This document shows positions 1-5,328 of a stretch of DNA of 11,664 nt, piece after piece. Source of the stretch: CAYZRY01 sp964630225 (GTDB lineage Bacteria; Bacillota_I; Bacilli_A; RF39; UBA660); assembly GCA_964630225.1 (NCBI GenBank), contig CAZVUK010000027.1, forward strand, positions 1 to 11,664. Reading direction: 5' to 3'. The position numbers and the translations under genes are program-made. The notes beneath the pieces were generated by a model that ran no database searches, had not been told where the DNA came from, and saw nothing but the letters and a program-made list of their open reading frames with translations. Numbering within the stretch: the stretch's first letter is position 1; the number at the start of each line of letters is the position of its first letter.

Positions 1-74
1 TGGTGCCGAATGAGAGAATCGAACTTTCGATTGAGCCTTACCATGGCTCCGTTATACCACTTAACTAATTCGGC
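1..74 (-). tRNA. tRNA-Thr (anticodon GGT), with a T-stem mismatch
   Basis: Read on the minus strand, this folds as a complete 74-nt tRNA. It has a 7-bp acceptor stem (GCCGAAT/ATTCGGC), a D-stem GTTA/TAAC with the G18-G19 pair in the loop, and an anticodon stem GAGCC/GGCTC. The anticodon loop is ATGGTAA, giving anticodon GGT for Thr ACC codons. The T-loop is TTCGATT and an encoded CCA ends exactly at the window edge. The T-stem is GAAAG/CTCTC, so its middle pair is A51xC63 where G-C is usual; the base responsible is T26 on the plus strand. This could be a true variant, a sequencing error or early decay. Confidence 0.9.
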
Positions 75-86
75 ATTTCTTTATGT

Positions 87-115
87 ATAATACCATAAGC
101 TCTTTTAATAATCAA
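87..115 (-). promoter_or_regulatory. Promoter of tRNA-Thr
   Basis: On the minus strand a TTGATT -35 box (110-115) is followed after exactly 17 bp by TATTAT (87-92), preceded by TGG as an extended -10. The predicted transcript starts a few bases before the tRNA 5' end at 74. Confidence 0.7.
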
Positions 116-236
116 TTGTTTGACAACTAATAATGCTTGTTTTAAAGGCTATTACCATTAGATAATAATTTCATCGGAGTAATTTCGATTATAAAAAGTA
201 CAGATAATTCATTAATAGTATTTTGATAAAAAATAA

Positions 237-265
237 TTGTTTTTATAAACATTCTTTGATATAAT
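237..265 (+). promoter_or_regulatory. Promoter of tRNA-Met
   Basis: TTGTTT (237-242), a 17-bp spacer and a perfect TATAAT (260-265) place transcription start about 8 nt before the tRNA. Between this promoter and the divergent tRNA-Thr promoter (about 116-236) I see only AT-rich DNA and no gene. Confidence 0.75.
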
Positions 266-280
266 TAACTTGTTACTTTT

Positions 281-357
281 GGCGATGTAGCTCAGCTGGC
301 TAGAGCGTCCGGTTCATACCCGGAAGGTCGGGGGTTCGATCCCCTCCGTCGCTACCA
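281..357 (+). tRNA. tRNA-Met, elongator (anticodon CAT)
   Basis: Complete 77-nt tRNA with encoded CCA. The anticodon stem-loop is TCCGG-TTCATAC-CCGGA (anticodon CAT). The T-arm GGGGG-TTCGATC-CCCTC has near-perfect pairing. The D-arm and variable loop match the elongator tRNA-Met of Bacillus, differing at a few stem positions. It is not the initiator: the anticodon stem lacks three consecutive G-C pairs, and position 1 pairs (G-U) with position 72 rather than showing the C1xA72 mismatch. A tRNA-Ile2 with a lysidine-modified CAT is less likely given the resemblance to the Bacillus Met sequence. Its 3' end also begins the left copy of an imperfect direct repeat, so it is the probable target of an old insertion. 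Confidence 0.93.
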
Positions 358-377
358 AAAGGAAATCTGCTCGAACT
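353..377 (+). repeat. Left copy of imperfect direct repeat at the tRNA-Met 3' end
   Basis: The 25 bp starting TACCAAAA and ending GCTCGAACT match 1522-1546 without gaps at 20 of 25 positions. The two outer 8-bp blocks are identical. The copy spans the CCA end of the tRNA and the first arm of the hairpin after it. An attachment-site duplication is the tempting explanation, but divergence between copies means it would have to be old. Confidence 0.5.
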
Positions 378-388
378 TTTCGAGTTTT
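370..388 (+). terminator. First hairpin after tRNA-Met
   Basis: CTCGAA (370-375) pairs with TTCGAG (379-384) across a 3-nt loop and is followed by TTTT. This is a short terminator-like or processing hairpin just downstream of the tRNA. Confidence 0.5.
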
Positions 389-396
389 AGATAAAT

Positions 397-425
397 AACT
401 AATTCAGAAATGGATTAGTTTTTTT
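397..425 (+). terminator. Intrinsic terminator of tRNA-Met
   Basis: AACTAATTC (397-405) pairs with GGATTAGTT (412-420), including one T-G wobble, across a 6-nt loop. The T-run continues to 425. It ends the tRNA-Met transcript before the next reading frame. Confidence 0.75.
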
Positions 426-465
426 GTGTTTACAAAAAATCATCCAAACGGAAAGGATGGTTAAA

Positions 466-738
466 ATGGTTAATATTATTAAACAAGAATTAGAAATTGA
501 AGAATCTTTAAGAAAGAAAATAGAATTTATATGTGAATTTACTAATATAAAACCTATATTTAAAAATGGTTGCATTAGAAAAATTGATAAGACAAATTTA
601 ATATATATAGAACCACATAGTATAACAATTAAAAATATTAATTTTCTATTCTTTAATTATTCAAATGATATTTTTATTAATAATCTATCTAATAAGATAA
701 AAATATCAGAACTAGAAAACTATATTAAAACAATCTAA
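466..738 (+). CDS. Small orphan protein in the accessory block (90 aa)
   Basis: A 90-residue protein, very rich in Ile, Asn and Lys, that I do not recognise. The N-terminal part (about residues 1-30) looks helical and charged (EIEESLRKK). The remainder alternates hydrophobic and polar residues as in beta strands (LIYIEPHSITIKNINFLFF), and the end is helical. There is no signal peptide or clear membrane segment, and no Cys/His metal site. I chose ATG 466 because GAAAGGA lies about 9 nt upstream; an in-frame ATG at 457 lies inside that same purine stretch, and a TTG at 424 falls in the T-run of the tRNA terminator. No obvious promoter separates it from the tRNA. Its base composition is even more AT-rich than the chromosomal genes further right, consistent with horizontally acquired cargo. 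Confidence 0.55.
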   Translation: MVNIIKQELEIEESLRKKIEFICEFTNIKPIFKNGCIRKIDKTNLIYIEPHSITIKNINFLFFNYSNDIFINNLSNKIKISELENYIKTI

Positions 739-743
739 TATAC

Positions 744-771
744 TTGACTTCTAAAAAAATAAATATATAAT
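744..771 (+). promoter_or_regulatory. Strong promoter for the leader ORF and recombinase remnant
   Basis: TTGACT (744-749), a 16-bp spacer and a perfect TATAAT (766-771). It gives a 5' leader of about 50 nt before the small reading frame at 828. Confidence 0.7.
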
Positions 772-791
772 AAATAACCAATAAATGACAA

Positions 792-826
792 GCTGTATCC
801 GTCTTTTATTATAAAGGAGGTACAGC
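792..826 (+). promoter_or_regulatory. 5' leader hairpin touching the ribosome binding site
   Basis: GCTGTATC (792-799) pairs with GGTACAGC (819-826), including one T-G wobble, enclosing a 19-nt loop. The right arm contains the last two G of the perfect Shine-Dalgarno AAAGGAGG (813-820) and ends directly before the ATG at 828. Folding would therefore partly mask the site. A regulatory role is an inference from the pairing. Confidence 0.45.
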
Positions 827-827
827 A

Positions 828-902
828 ATGATTATACATAAAGTAAATGAATTAAAATTATATATTACTCATAAGGGAGTTAAAGGTATTAGAAATATCT
901 AG
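828..902 (+). CDS. 24-codon leader-peptide-like ORF
   Basis: The short frame begins MIIHKVNELKLYITHKGVKG and ends RNI before TAG. It has a perfect AAAGGAGG Shine-Dalgarno 7 nt before the ATG and its own strong promoter. The left arm of the following terminator lies in codons 16-20 and the right arm starts 3 nt after the stop codon, so a translating ribosome would interfere with terminator folding. That geometry is typical of attenuator leader peptides. The peptide is not one I recognise, and no run of a single amino acid suggests what is sensed. It precedes the recombinase remnant, whose intact ancestor may have been the regulated gene. It could instead be a small functional peptide. Confidence 0.5.
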   Translation: MIIHKVNELKLYITHKGVKGIRNI

Positions 903-923
903 TGTCTTTGACTCCCTTTTTTT
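873..923 (+). terminator. Terminator overlapping the leader ORF
   Basis: AAGGGAGTTAAAG (873-885) pairs along all 13 positions (one T-G wobble) with CTTTGACTCCCTT (906-918), with a 20-nt loop and a T-run to 923. It overlaps the end of the 24-codon frame and lies before the recombinase start at 945. Confidence 0.8.
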
Positions 924-944
924 CATAGAAAGGAATGTGATTAA

Positions 945-1043
945 ATGGATAATGAAAAAAGATTATGTGGATTATATATGAGAGTATCAACCATCTCGCC
1001 TGGGGTTTCCATCAATTATGTAAAAGAAACAATTTCGATATGA
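945..1043 (+). pseudogene. Serine recombinase, N-terminal remnant (32 codons)
   Basis: The frame starts MDNEKRLCGLYMRVST and then loses all resemblance to the family, stopping at TGA 1041-1043. The LYMRVST stretch is the first beta strand and catalytic-serine motif of resolvase/invertase-type serine recombinases (usual form YxRVSTxxQ). Full-length large serine recombinases are roughly 450-600 residues, so nearly everything is missing. GAAAGGA is placed about 11 nt before the ATG. The sequence directly after the motif is unusually G/C-rich for this region (TCGCCTGGGG), then runs into a strong terminator. The simplest reading is an internal deletion that kept the gene's start and its terminator. 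It is non-functional as a recombinase. Identification rests on about 12 residues. Confidence 0.6.
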
Positions 1044-1066
1044 AATTGTTTCTTTTATTTATTTTA
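1022..1066 (+). terminator. Strong terminator after the recombinase remnant
   Basis: A perfect 15-bp stem (1022-1036 with 1042-1056) and a 5-nt loop GATAT are followed by ATTTATTTTA. It overlaps the end of the remnant frame and ends just before the next gene's ribosome binding site. Confidence 0.8.
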
Positions 1067-1095
1067 TGATATTATTAATAATAGGAGGAGATACG

Positions 1096-1443
1096 ATGAA
1101 GAAAGAAATTAAAAATTTTGGAAAGTGGATTGAAATTTTATTAATAATATTAACTTTTGTTAGTTTAATAATAAGTGCATTAGAATATACAAATATAATC
1201 TATAATATGACTTATGATACTACGAAACTTAATGATTTTGTAGTTAGTACACCATTTAGTATTATATTATGGGTTGATAATATTTTACTGTTCTTAGTAA
1301 GTATATTTTATATAATTGACACTATCCAACAAAAGAAAAATATATTTCTTAAATTGAGTTTTTGCTTATTTTCAATTTGTACTACTATGGTAATATCAAC
1401 ATTTATAATTAACGGGATAGCAAAATTGTTTGGAATATTTTAA
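1096..1443 (+). CDS. Small three-helix membrane protein (115 aa), unknown
   Basis: After a charged start (MKKEIKNFGKW) there are three hydrophobic segments: about residues 11-33, 48-75 (broken by a few polar residues) and 82-112. The short loop between helices 1 and 2 holds TNIIYNMTYDTTK and the loop before helix 3 is basic (QQKKN). I do not recognise the family. Small multi-helix proteins of this kind in mobile blocks are sometimes immunity proteins for bacteriocins or toxins, but nothing in this sequence proves that. ATG 1096 is chosen because AGGAGG lies 6-7 nt upstream. An in-frame ATG at 1066 lies at the end of the preceding terminator and has no ribosome binding site. No nearby promoter is clear, so expression may depend on read-through. 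Confidence 0.65.
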   Translation: MKKEIKNFGKWIEILLIILTFVSLIISALEYTNIIYNMTYDTTKLNDFVVSTPFSIILWVDNILLFLVSIFYIIDTIQQKKNIFLKLSFCLFSICTTMVISTFIINGIAKLFGIF

Positions 1444-1468
1444 ATAAATATGGTATTATGTTTATAGA

Positions 1469-1492
1469 GTTAAGTTATTTATCTAACTTAGC
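1469..1492 (+). terminator. Hairpin after the three-helix protein
   Basis: GTTAAGTTA (1469-1477) pairs with TAACTTAGC (1484-1492) across TTTATC. No T-run follows directly, so it is at best a weak terminator; the stronger hairpin at 1539 is the likelier end of the block. Confidence 0.35.
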
Positions 1493-1521
1493 CTTTAGGT
1501 TTCGAACTACCTATATGTTCG

Positions 1522-1546
1522 TACCAAAATGATAATAGCTCGAACT
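1522..1546 (+). repeat. Right copy of imperfect direct repeat
   Basis: TACCAAAA, nine mixed bases, then CTCGAACT in the same register as 353-377 (20/25 identical). About 20 bp upstream, GGTTTCGAAC (1498-1507) resembles a tRNA T-loop, and GTTCGTACCA (1517-1526) resembles a tRNA 3' end. This copy could be a decayed duplicate of the tRNA-Met tail. Confidence 0.45.
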
Positions 1547-1567
1547 GTATGTTCGGGTTTTATTTTT
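1539..1567 (+). terminator. Intrinsic terminator closing the accessory block
   Basis: CTCGAAC (1539-1545) pairs with GTTCGGG (1551-1557), with one T-G wobble, across a 5-nt loop and is followed by TTTTATTTTT. Confidence 0.75.
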
Positions 1568-1568
1568 A

Positions 1569-1599
1569 TTGCTTATATGAAAAGCATATATGATATAAT
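1569..1599 (+). promoter_or_regulatory. Promoter of the orphan gene at 1616
   Basis: A perfect TATAAT sits at 1594-1599, giving an untranslated leader of about 10 nt. The -35 box is poor: TTGCTT at 1569-1574 has a long 19-bp spacer. Confidence 0.5.
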
Positions 1600-1615
1600 T
1601 TAATTAGGAGAAGAT

Positions 1616-2122
1616 ATGGGATCTTTTGAATTTAGAGATATGATACTTGAGCGACAAGGTAGAGGTTCCTACCAAGCTTTGGTGTGGGATATGACTTCAT
1701 CTAGGGAACTTATGGGAAAGTCTCACAGCATAACTAAAGCTCTATCTAATAAGCTTTTTGAATATGTTAAAGCTTATGAAGAGGCCAATGATATTAAGGT
1801 ACTGATTGATTATGATAAAGAAGGCTTAGAGGACTCTTTTACTCTTGTTAAGACCAATCCTTATGTCTTTAACGATAGCTTTGTCTTAACAATTTATCGC
1901 GATACTATAGCAATAGATCATGTAAATATCTTGTTCGAAGAAGCCAAAGATGAATTAGATCTTCACTATGATTATCACTTTGCATATGGGACTTATGAAA
2001 CTAATCGTTACGAAGAAGGTCATAAACTTCTTTTTTCTGAATATCTGATTGTAGAACTGTCCCAACTACATAAAAAACAAAATCTCAAATTTAAAGAAAA
2101 ATTTCAAAAAATTAAAAAGTAG
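1616..2122 (+). CDS. Soluble orphan protein (168 aa)
   Basis: An acidic, soluble protein with no signal peptide or membrane segment that I do not recognise. It opens MGSFEFRDMILERQGRG and has a helical stretch rich in charged residues around 38-60. A hydrophobic-alternating middle follows (LVKTNPYVFNDSFVLTIYRD, about 77-96). Aromatic/acidic repeats lie near 113-130 (DELDLHYDYHFAYGTYE), and the tail is strongly basic (HKKQNLKFKEKFQKIKK). The basic C-terminus might contact nucleic acid or membrane; this is a guess from charge. AGGAG lies 7 nt before the ATG and a TATAAT box just upstream. Codon use is richer in G/C than the accessory block to its left, suggesting it belongs to the chromosome backbone. 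It converges on the sensor kinase gene and shares its terminator. Confidence 0.8.
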   Translation: MGSFEFRDMILERQGRGSYQALVWDMTSSRELMGKSHSITKALSNKLFEYVKAYEEANDIKVLIDYDKEGLEDSFTLVKTNPYVFNDSFVLTIYRDTIAIDHVNILFEEAKDELDLHYDYHFAYGTYETNRYEEGHKLLFSEYLIVELSQLHKKQNLKFKEKFQKIKK

Positions 2123-2147
2123 ATACCGTCCGTATCTACTTTTCTTT
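2115..2147. terminator. Bidirectional terminator overlapping both convergent stop codons
   Basis: AAAAGTAGATAC (2115-2126) and GTATCTACTTTT (2132-2143) form a perfect 12-bp stem with a CGTCC loop. The plus-strand stop TAG (2120-2122) and the minus-strand stop TAG (2138-2136) both sit in the stem arms. T-runs follow on both strands, longer on the minus strand. Confidence 0.85.
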
Positions 2148-3407
2148 CGCGATGATAAACGTCAATCCTTTCTTAGGATGATTCTTCACCGATACATCAA
2201 ATCCAATCAAATTAAGAGTTTTTTTAACGATTGAAAGTCCCAGTCCGAATTCTCCCTTCAATCCCTTTCTAAAGGGAACAAACATACTTTCTATGAAGTT
2301 TAAATCTATATTAGGACCATCGTTATAAAGGCTTATTCTGTTACTCTTAGCTGTAATTCTAATTTCTTTATCTGCATAACGCAGGAAGTTATTTAAGATG
2401 TTATCTATAACTGTTTCCCAAATATCGACAGTACCGATAACTTCGGCATTCTTATCGACATTTACGATAAACTTGACATCTTTTCTTTCGTATTTAAATT
2501 TTTCTACGGATTGATCTATAACATTTTTTATCTTTATTTTAGTGATTATTTTTTCATTACCTTTTAAATAATCTAGTTTATTTAGATAGAGTAACGATTT
2601 TACTTTGCTATCTAGTTTTTTTGTTTGTTCTAGTATTACTTTATAGGCTGTTTCTTTACTTTCTACCCCATCCTCTACTGCTTCGACATAGGATTTTATT
2701 ACAGCTAGAGGTGTTTTAAAGTCATGCGATATATTTTGGTACATCTGATTGCGCAGCTCCTCTTGGTTTTTTAGTGACATGCGCATATCTTCAATAGCAT
2801 TTTCAAGCGATCTAATCTCATTGTCATCTTTTATTTTTAGACTATGATCATAGTTGTTATCATCTATCCTGTCGACCTTTAATTTTAGTGTCTCTATCGA
2901 CTTTACTAAGCGGTTAGACCAGGCAAAGATAACTAGCGATACAACTGAATAAGTTATTAATATAATAGGAATTGTAGTTAAGAAGATTTCTTTTTTGGTT
3001 TGGTTTATGTATCGATCGTTTGTAATTGCTATTCTAAACATATCTTTATCTTTGATCGTAAAGTAGTAGTAACTGTCACCTCCTAGATTGAACTTTCCAT
3101 ACTCATCTACTATCTTTTCGATGATATCAGGTAGTTTACTGATATCGATGACTTGGGCTAGATTATCACTTTGATATATTTTTTCTTTTATTATGTATAC
3201 GTAAGCTATTTCACTGACGATTTTATTTTCTTCGATGTCGTAGTGAGCAACCCGCAGTGATTGTTCTAGATTATGATATATGGTTTCATCATATATTGGA
3301 GACGTGAATCTCGGTACAACTATACCAATGACTACTAGAATAACGGCAAAAGCGATAACGATGAGCGTAATTAACTGCTCAGCTAAACGATTACTAGTTT
3401 TAATCAT
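2136..3407 (-). CDS. Two-component sensor histidine kinase, membrane-bound
   Basis: Membrane kinase of 423 residues that autophosphorylates and passes phosphate to the response regulator encoded just upstream. Transmembrane helix 1 is at about 12-32 and helix 2 at about 140-162. The roughly 105-residue external sensor between them is rich in Tyr and charged residues and has no Cys. A HAMP-like linker (about 163-215) follows. The H-box NISHDFKTPLAVIKSY has the phospho-acceptor His228. The ATPase domain shows the N-box NILNNFLRY (Asn340), the G1 box YNDGPN (Asp363, Gly364), the F-box with Phe376/Phe379 and the G2 box GLGLSIVKK. The second Gly usual in DxGxG is Asn here, which related kinases with a DGP motif tolerate. 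The ATG overlaps the regulator's TGA as ATGA, so translation is coupled. The signal sensed is unknown; genes of cell-envelope stress systems have this layout. Confidence 0.95.
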   Translation of the reverse strand: MIKTSNRLAEQLITLIVIAFAVILVVIGIVVPRFTSPIYDETIYHNLEQSLRVAHYDIEENKIVSEIAYVYIIKEKIYQSDNLAQVIDISKLPDIIEKIVDEYGKFNLGGDSYYYFTIKDKDMFRIAITNDRYINQTKKEIFLTTIPIILITYSVVSLVIFAWSNRLVKSIETLKLKVDRIDDNNYDHSLKIKDDNEIRSLENAIEDMRMSLKNQEELRNQMYQNISHDFKTPLAVIKSYVEAVEDGVESKETAYKVILEQTKKLDSKVKSLLYLNKLDYLKGNEKIITKIKIKNVIDQSVEKFKYERKDVKFIVNVDKNAEVIGTVDIWETVIDNILNNFLRYADKEIRITAKSNRISLYNDGPNIDLNFIESMFVPFRKGLKGEFGLGLSIVKKTLNLIGFDVSVKNHPKKGLTFIIAKEK

Positions 3408-4066
3408 GACAAGCGATACCCATACCCATATACGGTATTAATATTTAGCTTAGGCATTTTCTTTCTAAGTCTACGAATCAAATCATCGGTCGCCCTATCA
3501 CTTCCGTAGTAATTTGCTCCCCATACTAGATCTAATAATTCATCGCGACTATAAGTTTTCCCTATATTAGCGAGAAATATTAAAAGAAGATCCAGTTCAA
3601 GAGTCGTTAGCTTTATCTCTCTTTCCTCGTCTTTAACCATCCTTTTTTCAGGATAGATCTGATATGACGAGTATGCAATTATTTTTTCTTCTTTGGACTT
3701 GTATACTCGTTCGATGATTCTGTTAACGCGGAGCACTAGCTCCTTGGTCGAGTATGGCTTTGCTAGATAGTCATCACTACCCAGTTCTAAACCTATTATT
3801 TTATCTATATCTTTATCTCTTGCCGATGTAAAGATTACAGGTACATTGTTGTTTTTTTCTCTTATGACTTTAATTACATCATAACCACTCACATCGTCAT
3901 CGAGCATTATATCTAGTATCCATAAATCTATATTATTTTTATCTAATTCATCTATAGCTTTACTTCCACTCGTTACTTGAATAACTTCATAATTTTCTTT
4001 TTCTAAATATGATTTTATTAGGTTAGACAAATCCATTTCATCTTCGACTAAACATATTTTATACAT
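3404..4066 (-). CDS. OmpR/PhoB-family response regulator
   Basis: A 220-residue DNA-binding regulator, phosphorylated by the adjacent kinase. The receiver domain (about 1-120) has the acidic pocket Glu8/Asp9, phospho-acceptor Asp52 in WILDIML, switch residue Thr80 in VIFTSAR and Lys103 in AKPY. A winged-helix DNA-binding domain (about 127-220) contains the typical LTTLELDLLLIF, a recognition region around DRATDDLIRRLRKK and the C-terminal YGYGYRL hairpin. The start ATG at 4066 has GGGTGAT a few bases upstream. The upstream region on this strand is AT-rich with possible -10 boxes (around 4081-4090), but I could not pair one with a good -35. The regulator and kinase form a two-gene operon ending in the shared terminator at 2115-2147. 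Confidence 0.96.
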   Translation of the reverse strand: MYKICLVEDEMDLSNLIKSYLEKENYEVIQVTSGSKAIDELDKNNIDLWILDIMLDDDVSGYDVIKVIREKNNNVPVIFTSARDKDIDKIIGLELGSDDYLAKPYSTKELVLRVNRIIERVYKSKEEKIIAYSSYQIYPEKRMVKDEEREIKLTTLELDLLLIFLANIGKTYSRDELLDLVWGANYYGSDRATDDLIRRLRKKMPKLNINTVYGYGYRLS

Positions 4067-4312
4067 ATCATCACCCGAATATATAATAACACTTTTTATA
4101 TTATTTCTCTAGTTTAACATCCCTCCCTCTTTTTTATAATATAAGTTAATAGGAATATATTTAAGGATATTTGTATTTGATTATTTATTGGTCATCACCC
4201 ATAGTAATTGTATATACTAAAAGCTGCATATATCACTTCCTTTCTATGATTCAAGTATATGATAAAAATACCGATAAATTAGTTAATAATTATGGGAAAT
4301 TATGGCAAAGAA

Positions 4313-4335
4313 AAATAACTGTCAAACAGTTATTT
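4313..4335 (-). terminator. Terminator of the mgtE operon
   Basis: AAATAACTG (4313-4321) pairs with CAGTTATTT (4327-4335) with a 5-nt loop. On the minus strand it overlaps the stop codon of the last gene (4330-4332) and is followed by TTCTTT. It also has a long T-rich tract on the plus strand, so it may work both ways. The 245 nt between it and the regulator start hold no gene that I can support. Confidence 0.75.
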
Positions 4336-4578
4336 CTTTTTCTTTTTTGGGCTAGGCTTTGCTTCTTTTTTTATGGCAACTAGAGTCTCTTTCTCCAGTT
4401 TATCTATATATCTCTTTATTATGATGAAAACTATAAATAAGGCTATCAATATGTATACGTGAACAGTTTTATTCAAAGTTAAGAGAGCTATAACGATAAG
4501 GAAGATATCAAAGACCAGCATAAACTTATGTAGCTTTTGTAATTTGTCTACATTCTGAGACTTTTTATCGTTCTTCAT
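4330..4578 (-). CDS. Small membrane protein with polylysine tail (82 aa)
   Basis: Two transmembrane helices (about 19-36 and 41-56) lie between basic ends. The N-terminus is KNDKKSQNVDKLQKLHK, and the protein finishes PSPKKKKK. Both ends are probably cytoplasmic by the positive-inside rule, giving a hairpin in the membrane. I do not recognise the family and no catalytic motif is visible. It starts one base after the stop of the gene before it, as the last of four coupled genes behind mgtE, so it is co-translated with them. The lysine tail could bind acidic lipids or RNA; this is inferred from charge only. Confidence 0.75.
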   Translation of the reverse strand: MKNDKKSQNVDKLQKLHKFMLVFDIFLIVIALLTLNKTVHVYILIALFIVFIIIKRYIDKLEKETLVAIKKEAKPSPKKKKK

Positions 4579-4579
4579 T

Positions 4580-5053
4580 TTATAATGCCAGGACCAACAT
4601 GGAAACTAGGACGATAGAAAGTAAGCTTATAACAAAGAGAACACTTACTGAAATGAAAGCGCTTTCACGATATGCTTTGGCTAGTCTTCCACTAATGATA
4701 CGATTTTGATTATTGACATAAAATCTTATCTTATTAATTAAGCCTTCACTGAAGTTATTTAAGTAGATAGATGAATCGTCTCCCGCTTTAAGCTCGATAA
4801 AATACTTATCTTTATTAACCATGGTCTTATTTGTGATGTAGCCATTGTTAGTACCGAAAGTTTTTAGTATTTCAAATAAATAGTTGTTGTCAAAGCCTTT
4901 TTTACTAAATATTACTTCTTCTTTTTGATCACCACTTGAGAGCGTTACTATGCGCTCATCACTTGATTTGACAGGAATATCAATCTGGATATTGGCATTT
5001 GGATACTCCTTTAAAAATTTCTTTACCCTTTCGTACCTTTCTTCGTATTTCAT
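4580..5053 (-). CDS. Tail-anchored protein of unknown function (157 aa)
   Basis: The protein begins MKYEERYERVKKFLKEYPNA. Residues 1-130 are soluble and look alpha/beta. They contain a repeated pattern of charged strands (EEVIFSKKGFDNNYLFEILK, then KYFIELKAGDDSSIYL). One strong transmembrane helix near the C-terminus (about 133-156) makes it a tail-anchored protein with its body in the cytoplasm. I do not recognise the family. ATG 5053 is chosen because AAAGGAGG lies 4 nt upstream. An upstream in-frame ATG at 5098 would overlap the DUF1294 gene by 34 nt and has no such site. The Shine-Dalgarno sits next to the DUF1294 stop, so the two are translationally linked. Confidence 0.8.
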   Translation of the reverse strand: MKYEERYERVKKFLKEYPNANIQIDIPVKSSDERIVTLSSGDQKEEVIFSKKGFDNNYLFEILKTFGTNNGYITNKTMVNKDKYFIELKAGDDSSIYLNNFSEGLINKIRFYVNNQNRIISGRLAKAYRESAFISVSVLFVISLLSIVLVSMLVLAL

Positions 5054-5064
5054 ATTTCCTCCTT

Positions 5065-5328
5065 TCACAGTAGTAATAATACTGTAAGTATTAACCATAT
5101 AATAAATATTATGTAAAAATTTTTGATGAACTTTATATCTTTTTTCTTATGTTTAGTAAAATTTATCACAAGGTACATTCCTGGGGCTGCTCCCAAGGAG
5201 GCTAAAAGATAAATCAGATGGTCATCTAGTTTGAATCTTTCTCTTTTTATAAAAATTCTATCAACTAAGATTACGATTAGACCAATTATGTTTATTATCG
5301 TCAGATAAATTATTGCTATATTATCCAT
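5065..5328 (-). CDS. DUF1294 family membrane protein (87 aa)
   Basis: A small integral membrane protein with three hydrophobic segments: about 4-24, 38-56 and 68-87. The family signature is visible in the basic loop after helix 1 (DRIFIKRERF), the glycine-rich LLASLGAAPGMYLV, and the basic TKHKKKDIKF, which corresponds to the usual FRHKTxxxxF of DUF1294. The function of the family is not established. Its ATG overlaps the mgtE stop as TAATG, a one-base overlap that signals tight translational coupling. Co-expression with a magnesium channel is seen here; whether it assists transport is unknown. Confidence 0.85.
   Translation of the reverse strand: MDNIAIIYLTIINIIGLIVILVDRIFIKRERFKLDDHLIYLLASLGAAPGMYLVINFTKHKKKDIKFIKNFYIIFIIWLILTVLLLL

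Noticed and set aside
281..357. Initiator tRNA-fMet
   Set aside because: It lacks the three G-C pairs in the anticodon stem and the C1xA72 mismatch; it matches the elongator form.
424..465. TTG start at 424 for the 90-residue protein
   Set aside because: It lies in the T-run of the tRNA terminator with no ribosome binding site; ATG 466 has GAAAGGA at a good distance.
4171..4383. Plus-strand reading frame of 70 codons
   Set aside because: It starts with TTG without a ribosome binding site, runs through the mgtE operon terminator into the antisense of a better gene, and has no recognisable features.
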